DNA of 61,721 nucleotides from Lachnospiraceae bacterium (lineage in GTDB: Bacteria > Bacillota > Clostridia > Lachnospirales > Lachnospiraceae). This document shows positions 50,133 through 58,807 of this stretch, in pieces. The stretch spans positions 1-61,721 of the forward strand of contig SVDE01000001.1 in assembly GCA_015057955.1 (NCBI GenBank). Reading direction: 5' to 3'. Positions within the stretch are counted from its first letter, which is position 1, and each line of letters opens with the position of its first letter. Under the pieces are notes generated by a model. That model did not search any database and was not told the origin of the DNA. It saw only the letters and a program-made list of their open reading frames with translations. The translations under genes were made by a program, and so were the position numbers.

Positions 50133-51239
50133 ATGTCTGACATTAATCTTTTAGTTATCAATCCCGGATCCACATCCACAAAGATATCTATTTTTGAAAA
50201 CGGCGTGGAGGTACAGAGAAAAGAACTGTCACATTCTGTTGAGGAACTGGCAGCTTATAAAAAAGCCACAGATCAGGCGCCGTTAAGAGGAAAAGCAGTA
50301 GAAGCTTTCCTTGAAGAGATCGGATACGACACCGGCAAACTTACTGCCATCGCCTGCCGCGGAGGATCACTCCCCGCAATTCACATGGGCGCTTATGAAG
50401 TCAATGATGAAATGATCGATGTACTGTGCAACAGGCCGAGCGGTCAGCACGCTTCAAGCTGCGCTGCCATCATAGGTCTGGATATAGCCAGAAAACTGGG
50501 TATCAAAGCATACATCTATGATGGAAACACAGCAGATGAAATGCATGATCTTGCCAGGATCACAGGATGCCCGCTTGTTAAGAAATGGAGCATGGGTCAT
50601 TTCCTGAATACTAAAGCTGTGGGACGTGTATATGCCGCTGAACAGGGCAAACGTTATGAAGACCTGACTCTGATCATTGTCCATACCGGAGGCGGTATCA
50701 GCATAGGTCTTCATGTAAACGGCGTGATCGTCGATGTATGTTCCGACGAAGACGGTACTTTCTCACCGGAGCGTTCCGGAGGCCTTCCGAGTATAGGATG
50801 GGCAACTGTGTGCTACAGCGGAAAGTACACATTTGAAGAAGCCAGTGCAATGGTTCGCGGAAAAGGCGGTCTTACAGCTTATCTGGGGACAAATGATGTC
50901 CGTGAAGTTGAAAGACGCATTGCAGCAGGCGATAAAAAGGCAAAACTTGTTTATGACGCAATGATCTATAAGGTATCAAAGTGCATAGGTCAGCTCGCAA
51001 CTGCAGCATTCGGTAAGGTTGACGGCATTATAGTTACCGGCGGTATCGCAAGATCAGAATATTTCATCAATACACTCAAGAGCAGAGTCGAATGGATCGC
51101 TCCTGTCTGGCTTAAACCCGGCGAGATGGAAATGGAAGCTCTTGCAGCCGGTGTTACCAGGGTTCTAAATGGTGAAGAAGAAGCAAGGATCTATTACGAG
51201 GACGATACAGTCAATTTTGACCTGGATAACCTCGATTAA
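50133..51239 (+). CDS. buk: butyrate kinase
   Basis: A 368-aa acetate/butyrate kinase of the ASKHA fold. The N-terminal loop is INPGSTSTKISIFENG, HTGGGISIGLHVNG is the central phosphate-binding segment, and VTGGIARSEYF the C-terminal one. The length and the short N-terminus are typical of Buk rather than AckA (about 400 aa). It converts butyryl phosphate and ADP to butyrate and ATP. AGAGGGA precedes the start and ptb follows 12 nt later; in many clostridia the order is ptb-buk, so the order is reversed here. It would give the ATP yield of the proposed pathway. Isobutyrate or another short acyl phosphate is an alternative substrate. Confidence 0.93.
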   Translation: MSDINLLVINPGSTSTKISIFENGVEVQRKELSHSVEELAAYKKATDQAPLRGKAVEAFLEEIGYDTGKLTAIACRGGSLPAIHMGAYEVNDEMIDVLCNRPSGQHASSCAAIIGLDIARKLGIKAYIYDGNTADEMHDLARITGCPLVKKWSMGHFLNTKAVGRVYAAEQGKRYEDLTLIIVHTGGGISIGLHVNGVIVDVCSDEDGTFSPERSGGLPSIGWATVCYSGKYTFEEASAMVRGKGGLTAYLGTNDVREVERRIAAGDKKAKLVYDAMIYKVSKCIGQLATAAFGKVDGIIVTGGIARSEYFINTLKSRVEWIAPVWLKPGEMEMEALAAGVTRVLNGEEEARIYYEDDTVNFDLDNLD

Positions 51240-51251
51240 AAAGGAGTTTAT

Positions 51252-52151
51252 ATGGAACTTAGAAAATTAGATGAACTGCTGCCGTTATTTCTGTCCACTA
51301 AACAGAGAAAAGTAATGGCTGTTGCAGTTCCGGAAGATTCACATACAGTCCTTGCCGTATATAAGGCATGGGAAGCAGGTGTGATCCAGCCGCTGCTTTA
51401 CGGCAATGCGGAGAAGATCAGGGCAGCTTTTGATGAGGCCGGAGTCAGCTGTGACGCTTTTGAGATATTTGACTATCCGGACATTCCTGAAGCAGCCGCT
51501 GAGGCGATCAAAGCTGTAGTTTCCGGGAAGGCTGATTTCCTTATGAAGGGAACTCTCGAGACAAAGGATCTGCTCAAGGCTGTTGTCAACAAAGAAGCGG
51601 GCATGAGGACAGGACGCACAATGTCCAAGTTCGATATCATGGAGATCCCCACATATCATAAACTGCTCGCGCTTTCCGATTCAGCAATGAACACAAAACC
51701 GGATCTTGCCCTTAAAAAGCAGATCCTGGAAAATGCGCTTGATGTAATGCACAGCCTGGGATTTGAAAAACCGAAGGTAGCAGTCCTTGCGGCAGCTGAG
51801 ACGCTGAATCCTAAGCTGCAGGAGAGTGTTGACGCAGACGCGCTCCAGAAAGCATGGGAAGCAGGGGAATTCAAAGACTGCTATGTTGCAGGTCCTATCT
51901 CGATCGACCTGACCATGGACCCGGAGAGTGTAAGGATTAAGGGATACACTAATCCTGTTGGCGGAGACGCGGATCTCATGATCTGCCCGGATCTTGTTTC
52001 AGGCAATCTCATGGGTAAGGGAATGCTGCTCCTGGGAGCCAAGGCAGCCGGCATCATCGTGGGCGCATTAAAGCCGATCGTTCTGATGAGCAGGGCTGCA
52101 TCCGTACAGGATAAGCTGTATTCGATCATTCTTGGTGCACTTGCATCATAA
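51252..52151 (+). CDS. ptb: phosphate butyryltransferase
   Basis: A 299-aa phosphotransacylase of the Ptb type (PTA_PTB family). Landmarks are VAVPEDSHTVLAVYKAWEAGVI at the N-terminus, FLMKGTLETKDLLKAVV in the middle, and the C-terminal DLMICPDLVSGNLMGKGMLLLGAKAAGIIVGA. It converts butyryl-CoA and phosphate to butyryl phosphate for Buk. AAGGAG precedes the start, and it is 12 nt after buk and 31 nt before the thiolase. In Bacillus a ptb-buk pair sits with a branched-chain oxoacid dehydrogenase under sigma-54; the analogous grouping here leaves open whether the acyl group is butyryl or branched. Confidence 0.93.
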   Translation: MELRKLDELLPLFLSTKQRKVMAVAVPEDSHTVLAVYKAWEAGVIQPLLYGNAEKIRAAFDEAGVSCDAFEIFDYPDIPEAAAEAIKAVVSGKADFLMKGTLETKDLLKAVVNKEAGMRTGRTMSKFDIMEIPTYHKLLALSDSAMNTKPDLALKKQILENALDVMHSLGFEKPKVAVLAAAETLNPKLQESVDADALQKAWEAGEFKDCYVAGPISIDLTMDPESVRIKGYTNPVGGDADLMICPDLVSGNLMGKGMLLLGAKAAGIIVGALKPIVLMSRAASVQDKLYSIILGALAS

Positions 52152-52182
52152 AAACTAATTAAATAAAACGAGGAAAATTATT

Positions 52183-53349
52183 ATGAAAGAAGCTGTAATC
52201 GTTTCTGCAGCAAGAACTCCTGTCGGACGCTGCAGAGGAAAACTGGCTGGCGCAGATCCGCTCCAGCTTGGTGTACTGGCAGTAAAGGCTGCCGTTGAAC
52301 GTGCAGGTATCGATCCTGCTGAGATCGAGGATCTCGTATTCGGAAATCTCGCAAACTGCACTTATACAAATATCGCACGTGTCATAGCACTTGAAGCAGG
52401 CTTCCCCGAGTCTGTAACAGCGTTTACCGTTGACAGACAGTGCTCATCCGGTCTTTATGCCATAGCACTTGCTGCAATGATGATCGAGTCAGGACACGGC
52501 GAGGTGTTTGTTGCTGGCGGTGTTGAGAGTGACTCAAACAGAACCTATTTCATGGAAAAGCCCAAGCAGGCTTATCAGGTAGCTGCACCGAAATTTGTAG
52601 ATCCTTATTCTGCACCTCCGTCAGTATATGTTCCCATGGGTATCACTGCTGAAAACCTGTGTGACAAGTATGGCATTACAAGAGAAGAATGTGATGCTTT
52701 CGCTGTAGAGAGCCACAGAAAGGCTGCTCTTGCCCAGAAAGAGGGAAGGTTTAAAGAGCAGATCGTTCCGGTTCCTGTAGCAGACCGCAAGGGCAACATC
52801 ACATGGGTCGAGGAAGATGAATGCGTACGCCCTGATACCAGCATGGAAACACTTGCAAAGCTTAAACCGGCATTTATCCCTAATGGCCGTGTAACAGCAG
52901 GAACCAGTTCACCGATGAGCGACGGTTCAGGCGCAGTTGTAGTAATGGAAAAAGAGCGCGCCATCAGAGAAGGCAAAAAGATCTGGGCACGTTTCGTAGA
53001 TTTCGCTCTTGACGGATGCGATCCCCGTATCATGGGTATCGGTCCTGTCGGAGCCATCAAAAAGCTCTTTGCGAAGACCGGTCTTACTGATGCGGACATT
53101 GATCTGTATGAGCTGAATGAAGCATTCGGATCACAGTCTATTGCATGTATCAGAGAAGCAGGACTGACAATGGATAAGGTAAATGTTAACGGCGGAGCCC
53201 TTGCGCTCGGACATCCTCTCGGAGGAACAGGCGGAATCCTTACCACCAAGCTTGTTTATGAAATGGAACGCAGAAATGCCCGCTATGGAGTGGTCGCATT
53301 CTGTATGGCAGGCGGCCAGGGAATGGCAGCACTGTTTGAACGTATCTGA
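52183..53349 (+). CDS. acetyl-CoA C-acetyltransferase (thiolase)
   Basis: A 388-aa degradative/biosynthetic thiolase. The acyl-accepting Cys is C87 in DRQCSSGLYAIAL, NVNGGALALGHPLGGTGG contains the catalytic His, and CMAGGQGMAALFE holds the second Cys. It interconverts two acetyl-CoA and acetoacetyl-CoA, or cleaves a longer 3-ketoacyl-CoA. It is a canonical thiolase, distinct from the SCP-x-type protein at 27632. After ptb and before the OYE-type reductase, it fits conversion of acetoacetyl-CoA made by the BKACE step. No 3-hydroxybutyryl-CoA dehydrogenase, crotonase or butyryl-CoA dehydrogenase is present in the window, so butyrate formation would need genes elsewhere. Confidence 0.92.
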   Translation: MKEAVIVSAARTPVGRCRGKLAGADPLQLGVLAVKAAVERAGIDPAEIEDLVFGNLANCTYTNIARVIALEAGFPESVTAFTVDRQCSSGLYAIALAAMMIESGHGEVFVAGGVESDSNRTYFMEKPKQAYQVAAPKFVDPYSAPPSVYVPMGITAENLCDKYGITREECDAFAVESHRKAALAQKEGRFKEQIVPVPVADRKGNITWVEEDECVRPDTSMETLAKLKPAFIPNGRVTAGTSSPMSDGSGAVVVMEKERAIREGKKIWARFVDFALDGCDPRIMGIGPVGAIKKLFAKTGLTDADIDLYELNEAFGSQSIACIREAGLTMDKVNVNGGALALGHPLGGTGGILTTKLVYEMERRNARYGVVAFCMAGGQGMAALFERI

Positions 53350-53363
53350 AAGGAAAAATAAAA

Positions 53364-55328
53364 ATGGCAGAAATGAAAGGGAAAGAGAAATACCCACATC
53401 TGTTTGAGCCTTTGCGCATCTGCAATCTGAGGCTTAAAAACAGGATGTTTGCGGCACCGTCCAGTCCCAGTATGATCACTACAGATGGACACATGACAAC
53501 TGAGATGATCGCTTATCTGGAAGAAAAGGCAAAAGGCGGAGTTGCAGTTGTAACTTACGGCGAGGCAATTGTTCATTCTGCTACAGGCAGGAGCCATGAT
53601 AAACAGCTTCAGCTGGATTCGCACGGTGTAAAGCTTGGCCTGACAGAAGCAGCAAAGTGCATTCACGCTCATGGTGCATACGCTAACATACAGCTTTCAC
53701 ATGGCGGTAAGTACGGCGGACTGGCAAGCCGTGGCGGCGGCTGGGGCAAGGAAGGCACAGCATATGGCCCGGTCGCAGAGATGACACCGGCAGGCCCCGT
53801 TGAGGAAATGCCGAAGGAGATGATCTATGAGATCATTGAGGCATACGGAAAGGCAGCTAAACTTGCCAAGGACTGCCGCTTTGACATGGTACAGGTCCAT
53901 GCTGCGCACGGATGGCTGTTCTCCCAGTTCCTTTCACCGGGACTGAACACCAGAAAAGACGAATTCGGCGGAAGCCTTGAAAACCGCATGCGTTTCCTCA
54001 GACTGTCAATAGAGGAGATCAAGAAGACCTGTGGAAAGATGTTCCCCGTAGAGGTCCGTTTCTCAGGCGATGACATGTCAGAAATGGGAATGGGCCCTGA
54101 AGAGTGCATAGAAGCAGCTAAGATGCTGGATGACATCGTTGACCTGTTCAACATCTCCTGCGGAAACCATGAAGATCATGAGCTGTTCTGCAGAACTCAT
54201 CCTTCAGCATTCTTCCCGAGAGGAGTGAATGTCTATCTGGCAGCTGAGATGAAGAAACATCTTAAGACTCCGGTCGCAACAGTCGGTTCACTTATCGATC
54301 CGGCACAGATGGAGGAGATCATTGCTACAGGCCAGGCTGATATCATAGAGATCGGCCGCGGAATGCTCGCAGACCCGCAGATAGCAAATAAAGCGCTTTA
54401 TGACTGCGCGGATGATATCACACCCTGCCTTCGCTGCTACGAGTGCTTCGGAGAAGGTGTGCGCAACGAAACTATCAAGTGTGCCGTCAATCCGATAATA
54501 GGTCAGGAACTTCAGCAGAGGTATATGGTAAAACCGGCCAGAGAGCAAAAGAAGGTTCTGATCGCCGGAGGAGGACCCGGAGGAATGCAGGCGGCCATCA
54601 CAGCAGCTAGGCGCGGGCATAAGGTAATGCTTGCTGAGAAGAGCGACCATCTTGGCGGTAACCTGGTTCCGGCCGGCGCAGCTTTCTTCAAGGAAGATAT
54701 CCGCAGATTCTGCAATGTGCTCATACACAGAGTGGAAAGAGCCGGCGTTAAAGTGCTCCTGAACACAGAAGTAACTCCGGGTCTTATCGATGCTATCAAA
54801 CCGGATGCTCTTGTAGTGGCCATAGGCGCTAACGAACTCCGTCCTCCGATCAAGGGACTTGATGGCCCGAATGTTGTCATGGCATGTGATGCTGAACTTG
54901 ATCACAGCAAGCTCGGAAAGAGAGTCGCGATCATGGGCGGCGGTCTTGTCGGTGCAGAAGGCGCTGTAGCATTTGCCAAAGACGGCCATGAAGTAAGCAT
55001 AATCGAAATGAAGGATGCAGTTGCAGAGGAAATAAACGAATTCTTCCGTGGGGGACTCATGCCTCACGTAGAGAAGGCAGCCACATTGTACACTAGTACA
55101 ACAGTAAAAGAAGTTGTGCCTGAAGGCGTAAAGGTTGAAAGAGATGGAGAAGAGTTCCTGATCGAAGCTGACACAGTTGTCTGCGCCCTTGGCTTCAGAC
55201 CTAAATGGGCAGAGGTCGACGCGCTCTGCGCATGTGTTGATGAGAACTATGTAATAGGTGACTGCGCAAGCGTCGGACAGATATACGATGCTGTCAGCGG
55301 AGGCTACTATACCGCTCTCAGAATTTAA
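53364..55328 (+). CDS. old-yellow-enzyme-type NADH:flavin oxidoreductase (2,4-dienoyl-CoA-reductase/BaiCD-like)
   Basis: A 654-aa three-cofactor reductase. Residues 1-345 are an FMN TIM barrel with VHAAHGWLFSQFLSPGLNTRKDEFGG, the OYE active-site segment. A [4Fe-4S] site follows (CLRCYEC, then KCAVNP). The C-terminal half is an FAD/NAD(P) domain (VLIAGGGPGGMQAA; VAIMGGGLVGAEGA; VIGDCASVGQIYDAVSGGYY). The layout matches FadH, BaiCD/BaiH and 2-enoate reductases, which reduce an activated C=C bond with NAD(P)H. It is the last gene before a strong terminator. An enone or dienoyl ring intermediate is the likely substrate class; the absence of other bai genes argues against bile acids. Confidence 0.9.
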   Translation: MAEMKGKEKYPHLFEPLRICNLRLKNRMFAAPSSPSMITTDGHMTTEMIAYLEEKAKGGVAVVTYGEAIVHSATGRSHDKQLQLDSHGVKLGLTEAAKCIHAHGAYANIQLSHGGKYGGLASRGGGWGKEGTAYGPVAEMTPAGPVEEMPKEMIYEIIEAYGKAAKLAKDCRFDMVQVHAAHGWLFSQFLSPGLNTRKDEFGGSLENRMRFLRLSIEEIKKTCGKMFPVEVRFSGDDMSEMGMGPEECIEAAKMLDDIVDLFNISCGNHEDHELFCRTHPSAFFPRGVNVYLAAEMKKHLKTPVATVGSLIDPAQMEEIIATGQADIIEIGRGMLADPQIANKALYDCADDITPCLRCYECFGEGVRNETIKCAVNPIIGQELQQRYMVKPAREQKKVLIAGGGPGGMQAAITAARRGHKVMLAEKSDHLGGNLVPAGAAFFKEDIRRFCNVLIHRVERAGVKVLLNTEVTPGLIDAIKPDALVVAIGANELRPPIKGLDGPNVVMACDAELDHSKLGKRVAIMGGGLVGAEGAVAFAKDGHEVSIIEMKDAVAEEINEFFRGGLMPHVEKAATLYTSTTVKEVVPEGVKVERDGEEFLIEADTVVCALGFRPKWAEVDALCACVDENYVIGDCASVGQIYDAVSGGYYTALRI

Positions 55329-55352
55329 AGTAAAACCATAAAACAGATTGAG

Positions 55353-55388
55353 AAATGAAGCTGCCACAACATGTGGCAGCTTCATTTT
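55353..55388 (+). terminator. rho-independent terminator after the OYE-type reductase
   Basis: A 15-bp perfect stem (AATGAAGCTGCCACA and its complement) with a short loop and TTTT. It lies 43 bp upstream of the next sigma-54 promoter, so its inner TGCCAC...GTGGCA palindrome could also be an activator site. Confidence 0.85.
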
Positions 55389-55430
55389 GGGGTAAATGGG
55401 CATGTCTTTTTTATGTGCAATCCCTGTTTT

Positions 55431-55446
55431 TGGCATATTAATTGCA
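55431..55446 (+). promoter_or_regulatory. sigma-54 promoter for the oxoacid/acetoin dehydrogenase operon
   Basis: TGGCATATTAATTGCA has the invariant GG and GC with correct spacing, 42 bp before the true E1 alpha start. Confidence 0.85.
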
Positions 55447-55488
55447 TTTATTTATGCGAAAAATATTTTTGATTTAGGAGGCTTATTG

Positions 55489-56442
55489 ATGGGCAAAAGT
55501 ATCACAAAAGCTCAGGCGAAGGAAATGTACCGCACAATGTGGAAGATCCGCCGCTTTGAGCAGGAAGTATTTGAGTTCTACAAGAAAGGTCAGATGGCCG
55601 GACTCGCACACCTTTATATAGGTGAAGAAGCAGTCGCAGCAGGCGCGTGCGCAGCCATTGGACCTCAGGATTATATCGGTTCCAATCACCGCGGGCATGG
55701 TCATCTTGTCGCCAGAGGCGCTGACATGGGACGCATGATGGCTGAGATCCTTGGCAAGGAAGACGGATACTCCAAGGGCAAGGGCGGTTCCATGCATATC
55801 ATGGCAATGGACCTCGGAATCCTCGGAGCAAACGGTATCGTTGGCGGAGAGATCCCCATCGCAACCGGTGCAGGCTACAGTGCAAAATACAGGGGAACCG
55901 ACCAGGTTACCTTATGCTTCTTCGGTGACGGCGCTTCCAATGAAGGCACTTTCCATGAAAGCATAAACATGGCTGCTGCCTGGGATCTCCCTGTTATCTA
56001 TATAATCGAGAATAACCTTTACGGTATTACTGTTGATACCCGCAGGGTCACCAAAGAGCATGACCTTGCAAAGCGTGCTGTGGGATACGGCATCCCGGGA
56101 TATACCATCGACGGAAATGATGTTGAAGTCGTATACGAGACAGTAAAGAAAGCCGTTGAAGATGCCCGCGCGGGAAAGGGACCTTCCATTATCGAGTGCA
56201 AGACTTACCGTCATCATGGACACAATGGTTCAGACCCCTGCGTTTATAGGACAAAAGAGGAAGTTGAAGAGTGGAAGAAGCGTGATCCATTGCTGGTACT
56301 GGAGCAGAAGGGTATTCTGTCGGCAAAGGATATAGAGAAGATCAAGGCTGAAGTTGAGCCCGAGATCAAGGCTGCATGCAAGTTCGCTGAGGACAGCCCG
56401 TATCCGGAACCGGAAGAATTAATGGAAGATATTTTCGCATAA
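55489..56442 (+). CDS. acetoin/2-oxoacid dehydrogenase E1 alpha subunit
   Basis: A 317-aa TPP-dependent E1 alpha. MYRTMWKIRRFEQEVFEFYKKG and SNHRGHGHLVARGAD are the standard opening and active-site loop. The TPP motif is GDGASNEGTFHESINMAAAWDLPVIYIIENN, and RHHGHNGSDP the phosphorylation-loop equivalent. AGGAGG is 7 nt before the ATG at 55489; the longer reading would start upstream of the sigma-54 promoter, so it cannot be right. Of known E1s it looks closest to AcoA/PdhA types. With E1 beta, E2 and E3 in order it forms a complete complex. Acetoin, pyruvate or a branched-chain oxoacid are candidate substrates; ptb/buk nearby recalls the Bacillus bkd operon. Confidence 0.9.
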   Translation: MGKSITKAQAKEMYRTMWKIRRFEQEVFEFYKKGQMAGLAHLYIGEEAVAAGACAAIGPQDYIGSNHRGHGHLVARGADMGRMMAEILGKEDGYSKGKGGSMHIMAMDLGILGANGIVGGEIPIATGAGYSAKYRGTDQVTLCFFGDGASNEGTFHESINMAAAWDLPVIYIIENNLYGITVDTRRVTKEHDLAKRAVGYGIPGYTIDGNDVEVVYETVKKAVEDARAGKGPSIIECKTYRHHGHNGSDPCVYRTKEEVEEWKKRDPLLVLEQKGILSAKDIEKIKAEVEPEIKAACKFAEDSPYPEPEELMEDIFA

Positions 56443-56464
56443 CGATCAAAGGAGGAATAATAGC

Positions 56465-57445
56465 GTGAGAAAAATATATTATCGTGACGCCGTTCTTGAG
56501 GCGTTGGACGAGGAGATGGCCCGTGACCCGATGGTAATGATGATCGGTGAGGACGTAGGAGTTGGTGACGGGACCTGGCGCTGCTCCAAGGGTCTTATGA
56601 AGAAATACGGTGATCTCCGCATGAAGGATTCACCCATAAGCGAGTCAGGTATCGTGGGCATGGGTATCGGTATGGCACTTACCGGCATGAGACCGATCGT
56701 TGAGATCATGTTCTCAGATTTCATGCTCGTTGCCATGGACCAGATAGTAAACCAGATGGCTAAGGTATGCTATATGTCAGGCGGACAGAAGAACGTTCCC
56801 ATGGTCATCCGTACAACAATAGGTGCCGGACGTGCAGCAGCCGCCCAGCATTCACAGAACCTTAACGCAGTTATCGCTCATTTTCCGGGAAGCAAGATCG
56901 TTATCCCTTCTGACGCATATACCGCAAAGGGTCTCTTAAAGAGCGCGATCCGCGAGGACAACCCGGTCATCGTCGTTGAACACAGAAAGCATTATTCAGT
57001 AGAGTTCGACATGCCGGATGATGCTGATGAAAACCTTCTTATCCCTATCGGAAAAGCCGCGGTAGTTCATGAAGGAACTGACATTACTGTAGTTGCCAAC
57101 TCTTACCAGGTAGGCCAGTGCGTAAAGGTAGCTGAGCATCTTGAGAAGAAGGGTGTAAGCGTTGAGGTCATCGATATCCGTACACTGGTTCCGCTTGACA
57201 AGGAAACTATAGTCAAGTCTGTCAAGAAGACCGGACGTCTCCTTATAGTAGATGAAGGATACACAAGCTTTGGTGTTGCTGCAGAGATCTGCGCATGCAT
57301 CCAGGATGACGTATTCTATGATCTGGATGCTCCGATCCGCCGTCTGTGCGCTCCGGATGTTCCGATCCCGTTCAGCCCGGCTCTTGAGAAATTCATTTGC
57401 CCTACAGAAAACACTATCCTGAAAGCAATTCAGGGACTGCTGTAA
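56465..57445 (+). CDS. acetoin/2-oxoacid dehydrogenase E1 beta subunit
   Basis: A 326-aa E1 beta. MIGEDVGVGDGTWRCSKGLM, SPISESGIVGMGIGMALTGMRPIVEIMFSDF, and the C-terminal DIRTLVPLDKETIVKS / LLIVDEGYTSFGVAAEI match AcoB/PdhB. The start is GTG at 56465, with AAAGGAGG about 9 nt upstream. IRTTIGAGRAAAAQHSQNL is the usual TTGGGxxxGxxHSQ region, slightly altered. It follows E1 alpha by 22 nt. Much closer to typical E1 beta than the divergent copy at 14616. Confidence 0.9.
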   Translation: MRKIYYRDAVLEALDEEMARDPMVMMIGEDVGVGDGTWRCSKGLMKKYGDLRMKDSPISESGIVGMGIGMALTGMRPIVEIMFSDFMLVAMDQIVNQMAKVCYMSGGQKNVPMVIRTTIGAGRAAAAQHSQNLNAVIAHFPGSKIVIPSDAYTAKGLLKSAIREDNPVIVVEHRKHYSVEFDMPDDADENLLIPIGKAAVVHEGTDITVVANSYQVGQCVKVAEHLEKKGVSVEVIDIRTLVPLDKETIVKSVKKTGRLLIVDEGYTSFGVAAEICACIQDDVFYDLDAPIRRLCAPDVPIPFSPALEKFICPTENTILKAIQGLL

Positions 57446-57465
57446 GAAAGGAGTATTTACTTACC

Positions 57466-58788
57466 ATGGCAGAGATCATTGTAATGCCCAAACTGGGATA
57501 TACACAGGATGAAGGAACCATTTCAGAATGGCTGAAAAAGGAAGGGGACACCATCTCAAACGGCGAACCGTTCTTTGATGTACAGACCGATAAATCGATC
57601 ATTACTGTAGAAGCTTCATGCTCAGGCACAGTGCTGAAGATCGCTCTTGAGCCCGGTGTAACAGTTCCGGTCCTTACTCCTGTAGCTGTTGTCGGCCAGC
57701 CCGGCGAAGATGCTGAAGCTGCTCTTGCAGGACATGTAACCCAGACAGCAGCTGACAAGCATGAAGACAGCCTGTTTGAGGATGAGGAAGAAGCGCCTGC
57801 TGAGACACCTGCTGCAGCAGAAGCTCCCGCAGAAGAACTCAAGCTCACTCCAAGAGCCAAAACATATGTTAAGGAAAACAACATCGACCCCGCGTCACTT
57901 ACACAGATCCAGGGAACAGGATTTGAGGGAGGAATCACTTCAAGAGACATTAAGGCCTCACCTCTTGCCAGGAAAGTCGCTGAGAAACTCGGTGTTGACC
58001 TGGCAGCCGCACCCGGTAGCGGCATAGGCGGAAAGGTCATGAAGGCCGATGTTGAGAAGGCAGCTGCAAATGCATTTGCAGGAACAGATGAACTTCAGGT
58101 GCTTTCAAGCACTCCTTATAAGGGAGTCCGCAAGATCATCGGAGACAAGCTTTCACAGAGCAAGTTCACCATGCCTCATCTGTACTTCACAGATTCAGTT
58201 GATACAACAGAGATGACCAAGTTCCGCAAGGCACTTAATGAAGTAGCAGACCGCAAGATCACTGTTTCTGACATTATTGTATATGCCTGCGCAAAGGCAC
58301 TGCAGAAGTTCCCTGGTATCAACTCAGCTATGGTTGGCGATGAGATCGTACAGTACAGAAGCGTTAACGTGGGCGTTGCTGTAGCCGGCGATAACGGACT
58401 TGTTGTTCCGGTGATCAAAAATTGCCAGATCAAGACCCTTACAGCTGTTTCAGAAGAGAACAGGGATCTTGTTGACAGGGCAAAGATGGGTCGTTTGTCA
58501 CCTGCAGAGTATGCAAATCCCACATTCTCGATCTCTAACCTTGGAATGTTCGGTATCGAGAACTTTACAGCGATCATCAACCCGCCTTGCTCTGCAATCC
58601 TTTCGATCAGCTCAGTTATCAAGAAACCGGTAGTCATCGAGGTAGACGGAGAAGATACAATTGCGATCCGTCCCATGATGAACATCCAGCTTTCTGTAGA
58701 CCACAGGCTTATTGACGGACTTCTTGCAGCCCAGTTCACCGGATATGTCAAGGAATTGCTTGAGAACCCGATGAAGATACTGCTTTAA
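57466..58788 (+). CDS. dihydrolipoamide acyltransferase (E2), one lipoyl and two subunit-binding domains
   Basis: A 440-aa E2. The lipoyl domain (1-75) has the acceptor K43 in DVQTDKSIITVEA. After an Ala/Pro/Glu-rich linker come two peripheral-subunit-binding-like domains: LTPRAKTYVKENNIDPASLTQIQGTG (about 125-165), then SPLARKVAEKLGVDLAAAPGSG (about 165-205). The catalytic domain ends with the active-site HRLIDGLLAAQF. The start at 57466 has AAGGAG 12 nt upstream, slightly far; the longer reading overlaps E1 beta. It transfers the acyl group to CoA. The tandem binding domains could allow docking of a second E1, such as the divergent pair at 13.6-15.6 kb. Lipoylation is probably by the LplA at 41872. 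Confidence 0.91.
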   Translation: MAEIIVMPKLGYTQDEGTISEWLKKEGDTISNGEPFFDVQTDKSIITVEASCSGTVLKIALEPGVTVPVLTPVAVVGQPGEDAEAALAGHVTQTAADKHEDSLFEDEEEAPAETPAAAEAPAEELKLTPRAKTYVKENNIDPASLTQIQGTGFEGGITSRDIKASPLARKVAEKLGVDLAAAPGSGIGGKVMKADVEKAAANAFAGTDELQVLSSTPYKGVRKIIGDKLSQSKFTMPHLYFTDSVDTTEMTKFRKALNEVADRKITVSDIIVYACAKALQKFPGINSAMVGDEIVQYRSVNVGVAVAGDNGLVVPVIKNCQIKTLTAVSEENRDLVDRAKMGRLSPAEYANPTFSISNLGMFGIENFTAIINPPCSAILSISSVIKKPVVIEVDGEDTIAIRPMMNIQLSVDHRLIDGLLAAQFTGYVKELLENPMKILL

Positions 58789-58807
58789 TGAAAAGGAGGA
58801 CTGCATA

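Noticed and set aside
52605-53249. Minus-strand open reading frame (214 aa) opposite the thiolase
   Set aside because: Entirely within a canonical thiolase gene on the other strand, with no motif or RBS.
54288-55436. Long minus-strand open reading frame (382 aa) opposite the OYE-type reductase
   Set aside because: Antisense to a gene with clear FMN, Fe-S and FAD motifs on the plus strand; Cys/His-rich shadow translation with no family features.
55396-55488. Upstream start giving an N-terminal hydrophobic extension on E1 alpha
   Set aside because: The extension would begin upstream of the sigma-54 promoter and lacks an RBS, while AGGAGG is correctly placed for 55489.
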